In this document: one piece after another, positions 60,187 through 64,000 of the stretch
Numbering within the stretch: position 1 is the first letter of the stretch
Layout of the letters: every line of letters begins with the position of its first letter
Source of the DNA: Siphonodentalium dalli
Taxonomy: Eukaryota > Mollusca > Scaphopoda > Gadilida > Siphonodentaliidae
DNA: 64,000 nucleotides
Assembly: GCA_032622095.1 (NCBI GenBank)
Contig: CP136063.1
Coordinates: forward strand, 279,177,426 to 279,241,425
Reading direction: 5' to 3'
The notes under the pieces: generated by a model
Database searches by the model: none
What the model was told of the DNA's origin: nothing
Seen by the model: only the letters and a program-made list of their open reading frames with translations
Program-made: the position numbers and the translations under genes

Positions 60187-60324
60187 TAACTCGTCCCCAT
60201 GCAGTTTATAGCGGAATTTACAAAACGAGTCCAATAAATTATGTCTGGTCCGAGCCTTTGGCGAGGCCCAGACCTAATTTTCTGGACGAGTTTTCTAAAT
60301 TCCGCTATCAATTGGGGACGAGTT
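60187..60324. mobile_element. 138-bp hairpin element
   Basis: AACTCGTCCCCATG / AATTGGGGACGAGTT and TATAGCGGAATTTACAAAAC / GTTTTCTAAATTCCGCTATC pair around a GCCTTTGGCGAGGC loop. Confidence 0.88.
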
Positions 60325-60746
60325 GCAGATTCTATTTATTACATGATCCAATACCTCGACAAAACATACTAAATCAACAAATGGGACGTGAAACTAACAT
60401 CGGCTTCTAAAAGGCATACGACGACGTTTGACGTAATTATGCGTTGTTTTCCCGCGTAAAGAAATAGTCCCAGATAAATAAAGACTATTTTAATGGCGTA
60501 AATTTAATGAAATAACTTGTCAAACTCTTCATTCATTAGAGTTTGTTTGGTAAATATTGGAAGCCATGGCATTTTGAGACGAAATGTAAACAGACGACAA
60601 ACTGGAAGTGAAAGATCACGTTTGCACAATAATAAAACATTTTGGTACACCTGGCACTATTTCCTGTTATGGATCGAACGTTGCATATAACACTTTATAG
60701 AATGGGTTTATTGAATGGAATAAGTGTCGGATCATATAATAAATAT

Positions 60747-61178
60747 GTGACATGCCATATCAAATTCAGTCGTAAGTCGGGATTTTTTTTACCCTGTGCC
60801 AATCCATAGGTCGCCTCGCATATATAAGAGAATGCATTGGCCTAACAATTTTTTATCATTTTTTTTAAATAAATGTTTCTTACAATTTTTAGGACATAAA
60901 ATAAAAAACATCCATTACCCTGCAGGGAGCCCCACACATATATAGAAGCATATAGAAGAGTGGCGTCTGCTCATGTTTGTCTGGGGCTCTGTATGGGTGA
61001 AATTATAAAATTGTTAAAGAATACAAGAACAAATTATTAAAATTGTAAAAAATTGTTAGGCCAATGCATTCTCTTATATATGGGATGCGACCTAAGGTCG
61101 ACTCGCATATATAAGAGAATGCATTGGCACAGGGTAAAAAAATCCCGACTTCCGACTGAATTTGATATGGCGGGTCAC
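60747..61178. mobile_element. 432-bp MITE, GTGACCCGCC family, copy 1
   Basis: Ends GTGACATGCCATATCAAATT and TTTGATATGGCGGGTCAC, then inner ends TTTTTTTACCCTGTGCCAAT / TGCATTGGCACAGGGTAAAA. One arm of the left core palindrome is deleted. The flanks share a 22-bp direct repeat (TGTCGGATCATRTAATAAAT-AT at 60,725 and 61,186). Confidence 0.88.
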
Positions 61179-61324
61179 ATATATATGTCGGATCATGTAA
61201 TAAATATATATGCACCGATGTTGAATGTTTTGCTTATTGCACACTCTTTACATATACTGTAATCATAAACCAGTGAGTTTACTATATAACATTCATTACT
61301 TGAGGATTCAATTACAGTCTGATT

Positions 61325-61625
61325 CGTAGTCTGGTAGTCCGGATGATAACTTGAGCAACATTTAACATAATTTATAATATTTTGTATTTGATTTTATCAT
61401 TTGAGAAGACACATGCTAAATTCGATTTTGGTCATGGGCGGATGATTTTGACGGAGTTATGGCCCCCTTTAAACGTATACAGTCACAGTTTTTGTGTTGT
61501 CCGGATGATGTTCAACATAATTTCTTTATATTCGGTACGCGGTCTCATTATGCCCCTTTTTAGATTTATAAATCTAAATGTTTGGGTTGTCTAGATAATA
61601 ACTTGAGCAATTCATCGTCAAGTTG
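61325..61625. repeat. Diverged ~120-bp tandem repeat with TTGACGGAGTTATGGCCCC
   Basis: TAGTCCGGATGATAACTTGA, TGTTGTCCGGATGATGTTCA and GGTTGTCTAGATAATAACTT mark three units. TTTTGACGGAGTTATGGCCC lies between. Confidence 0.6.
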
Positions 61626-61749
61626 GAGTAAAACGTTCACCAGAATTTGACTTCTTTGTTCTTAAAAAAAGCCGACGTCCCAAAAAGCCACCGGGTTTCG
61701 GAGGACTTGTGACCTGCGACCTTTTATATCATGTCTGACATTTTTCCAG

Positions 61750-61911
61750 GACGATGTGGAGCGATGTCAATCGTGTGACGCTGGGGTTCTCTGACGGGAA
61801 GATGGAGACCGCGTACATGACGTCGACCGACGTCTCTTCGGGTGCCAGCTTCGTCTCACTCGCTCTCATCCGCTTTTTCAGTTATCTATCGTATCTGCTT
61901 ATATTTGAAAG
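61750..61911 (+). CDS. ADCY3-like: Adenylate cyclase exon: C1b end and start of membrane helix 7
   Basis: Seen: acceptor ATTTTTCCAG, one base, 53 codons and two bases, donor GTAAAG at 61,912. The protein reads TMWSDVNRVTLGFSDGKMET, AYMTSTDVSSGASF, then the hydrophobic VSLALIRFFSYLSYLLIFE. Family knowledge: in membrane cyclases the C1b domain ends with a (L/F).F.(D/E).(M/L)E.(K/R/A)Y motif followed directly by the first helix of the second six-helix block. MET.Y followed by SGA.F matches my recollection of ADCY3 at this point. The exon needs a preceding exon ending in phase 2, which I did not find. The remaining five helices and C2 are downstream of the window or in unseen exons. Confidence 0.82.
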
Positions 61912-62199
61912 GTAAAGTTTATTTTCTATTACTAAATAGAGTCTATTTGTTACTTATTCTCACGTTGATTTTTTTCCGAATTCACAGCCTCTACAGCGAC
62001 ATCGATGTTTATTTTGTCCGAAGTTATATTTTTTTTCGAATGCGCAGTTATTGTCCAAATAATGAATACTTATTGTACTGAGAATGAATACATGCACATG
62101 TAATGATTGCTCCGCAATAAAGCAAATATCGTCAGATAAAGCAAAGACGAAAACTGTGTCTTAAAGGGGGACTGTATACTATTTCCTGCTATAGTACAT

Positions 62200-62325
62200 A
62201 GAGCTCATGCGTGTATTTTTGCACTAATCCGTGGCTCAAATTCATTCATTTGTTTCATATGATCTGTTGAGTTTAAAAGGAGATTGTCCAACAAATGGCT
62301 GGGTTTAGTGCACAGTACCAATTTA
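62200..62325 (+). repeat. Relative of the 16,265-16,385 sequence
   Basis: TTGCACTAATCCGTGGCTCA, AAATTCATTCATTTGTTTCA and TCTGTTGAGT match the 16.3-kb sequence in order. Confidence 0.6.
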
Positions 62326-62527
62326 TGTAAGATAACTACATCGTGGACGGGCTTTCGGCGTAGTATGTCGATCACTGTCGATCGAATGCCCTCTCACTCG
62401 GTAATTATCCCTTACAGAGGATGCCCATTCAATTTGTTTTAAAGTTTAACCAAACAAATCCAACATGATATCCATGCAGGGACATGTCATAAACTTCACA
62501 ACATTGACAGAAAACAAATACAAATAT

Positions 62528-62979
62528 GTGACCCGCCATATCAAATCCAGTCGGAGATCGGGATTTTTTTACCCTGTGCCAATGCATTCTCTTATATATG
62601 CGAGTCGACCATAGGTCGCCTCGCATATATAAGAGAATGCATTGGCCTAACAATTTATTACAATTTTAATAATTTTTTCTTGTATTCTTTATAATTTCAC
62701 CCATACAGAGCCCCAGACAAACATGAACAGACGACACTCTTCTATATGCTTCTATATATGTGTGGGGCTCCCTGCAGGGTAATGGATGTTTTTTTTATTT
62801 TATGTCCTAATAACTTTAAGAAACATTTATTTTAAAAAAAAAATGATAAAAAATTGTTAGGCCAATGCATTCTCTTATATATGCGAGGCGACCTATGGTC
62901 GACTCGCATATATAAGAGAATGCATTGGCACAGGGTAAAAAAATCCCGACTTACGACTGGATTTGATATGGCGGGTCAC
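62528..62979. mobile_element. 452-bp MITE, GTGACCCGCC family, copy 2
   Basis: Ends GTGACCCGCCATATCAAATC / GGATTTGATATGGCGGGTCAC (21-bp arms, perfect here). It carries two intact core palindromes, and the interior is inverted relative to copy 1. Confidence 0.92.
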
Positions 62980-63537
62980 ATATATCATATAAATAAGACA
63001 ATGCTGATGGCAGGTTTTAAAACTATATGACACTTACTTGCCAACCTATAAATCTGACTTGGTATGCACACACAGTCATAATGGTCAAAGAAGTTCCCTA
63101 AATGAAAGTATATCTTGACGCTGGAAATGGTTGAAGGATAAGGGGATATCACTATTTATTTAGGTGGCTTGATTTGGAACACATGGCAATTGTTTTGTTT
63201 TTTTCCAGAATGTTATGTTCAGGTTTTCCTCAGAACAATTTATTTTGGCCAATAACTCTATTGAGCAATGTAAAGCTACACTATTTGATGAGTATTACAT
63301 TGATGAAATCTTATGAAATAAATCGGGGTTCTCTGGTCCTTAAATCACGCCAGACCATGTATGTGCATACGCCGTCAATGGTTTGAATAAAATTCATCTG
63401 CTTTCGCTCGGCAACCCATATATAAGTCACAAAACGTTTCAATCTCGACGTCTGAGATGTGTAGAGCTAACATAAGAACGTGGAAGCGAATTAACCATAA
63501 TTGATGATATTTCGCCCTTGGCGTTAAAGGTACGGTT

Positions 63538-64000
63538 GGCCTTGGCGGTGGGTATCCTGTGAAAATATTTCCACCCGTCAAAAACCGCCACAAACAGAAA
63601 GAACATCAAAATGTAGACAGACTTTGTCCGTATACAAATAAGAAATGTCGCATAAACAGTATGTTATTGTCAAATGTTTGACCATTGTTATGTAAACAAA
63701 AGCATAAAAAGTTACTTTTCTGGTGTTTGTTTATATTATGATGGTAAACATAAAGAGCGTTCTTTGTTGGTGAATTCCTGATATGGAACTAACAAAGAGC
63801 GTTTATGCCATTTGTGTGTGATTAGCCAGTAGCATTGTGCTGTCTTCTGTAACACAATCAGGCTTTTGCTTAGGTAAAATATAGTAGTTCTTTATGATAA
63901 CATGCTGTTTACGTGATTGTCATGGTATATATGAACGAAACTGTATGCGTTTTAATGTTTTTCTGTTAACGGTGATTAGAACAAATATGAATATTTTCGA
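63538..64000 (-). mobile_element. TTAA MITE, AGGYACG family, copy 4, cut by the window end
   Basis: TTAA at 63,534-63,537, then AGGTACGGTTGGCCTTGGCG. The sequence continues to the window end at ATGAATATTTTCGA, about 30 bp short of the expected terminus. Confidence 0.9.

Noticed and set aside
1-64000. tRNA, rRNA or bacterial-type operon features
   Set aside because: No cloverleaf, rRNA core motif, Shine-Dalgarno-linked gene series or bacterial gene was seen on either strand by eye.

Overview
The window is eukaryotic, AT-rich, intron- and repeat-dominated animal DNA. The only host gene I can support with confidence is a plus-strand membrane adenylate cyclase running from about 23.3 kb past the right half of the window. 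Six exons are called between 23,526 and 61,911, all with GT-AG borders. Five of them rest on family residues; the 81-nt exon at 52,179 rests mainly on splice sites and phase. They encode the C1a catalytic domain, part of the C1b linker and the start of the seventh membrane helix. Residue matches recalled from the family ([27 protein letters not shown]......SGA.F) point to the ADCY3 type. The N-terminal half (first membrane block) was not found and probably lies upstream; the second membrane block and C2 domain must lie downstream. The repeat landscape (dense short inverted-repeat elements, TTAA-flanked MITEs, minisatellites, many ACATGTA words) suggests a marine invertebrate, perhaps a lophotrochozoan such as a bivalve mollusc; this taxon call is an inference of low confidence.

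Layout. 0-2.6 kb: diverged repeats, a G/C-tract repeat and the first 'word cluster' elements. 3.0-6.6 kb: nine tandem copies of a ~383-bp satellite. 6.6-9.0 kb: more short elements, a possible 5' exon ending in a consensus donor at 7,278, and a 760-bp inverted repeat. 9.5-13.3 kb: a large inverted repeat with arms about 1 kb long whose loop holds two copies of the repeat seen at 1.1 kb. 13.3-23.2 kb: intergenic or intronic DNA with scattered MITEs. 23.28-27.4 kb: cyclase exons 1-3; the 3' splice site plus first half of exon 1 is tandemly quadruplicated in frame. 27.4-48.25 kb: a 20.9-kb intron holding a 52-bp minisatellite, a 1.95-kb palindrome, an unrecognised 128-codon ORF and a 5.1-kb array of a 62-bp unit with a 1,177-bp higher-order duplication. 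48.25-52.26 kb: exons 4 and 5. 52.3-61.75 kb: intron(s) with TTAA MITEs, a small LTR-like pair and a hAT-like element; at least one exon is missing by phase. 61.75-61.91 kb: last exon seen. 62-64 kb: more MITEs, one cut by the window end.

The most unusual items are the in-frame quadruplicated acceptor/exon of the cyclase, a group of elements each built from a different short self-complementary word between CACT-type ends, a core palindrome shared by MITEs with unrelated outer ends, and a tandem duplication whose two copies were each hit by a different TTAA MITE so that each copy serves as the empty-site control for the other.
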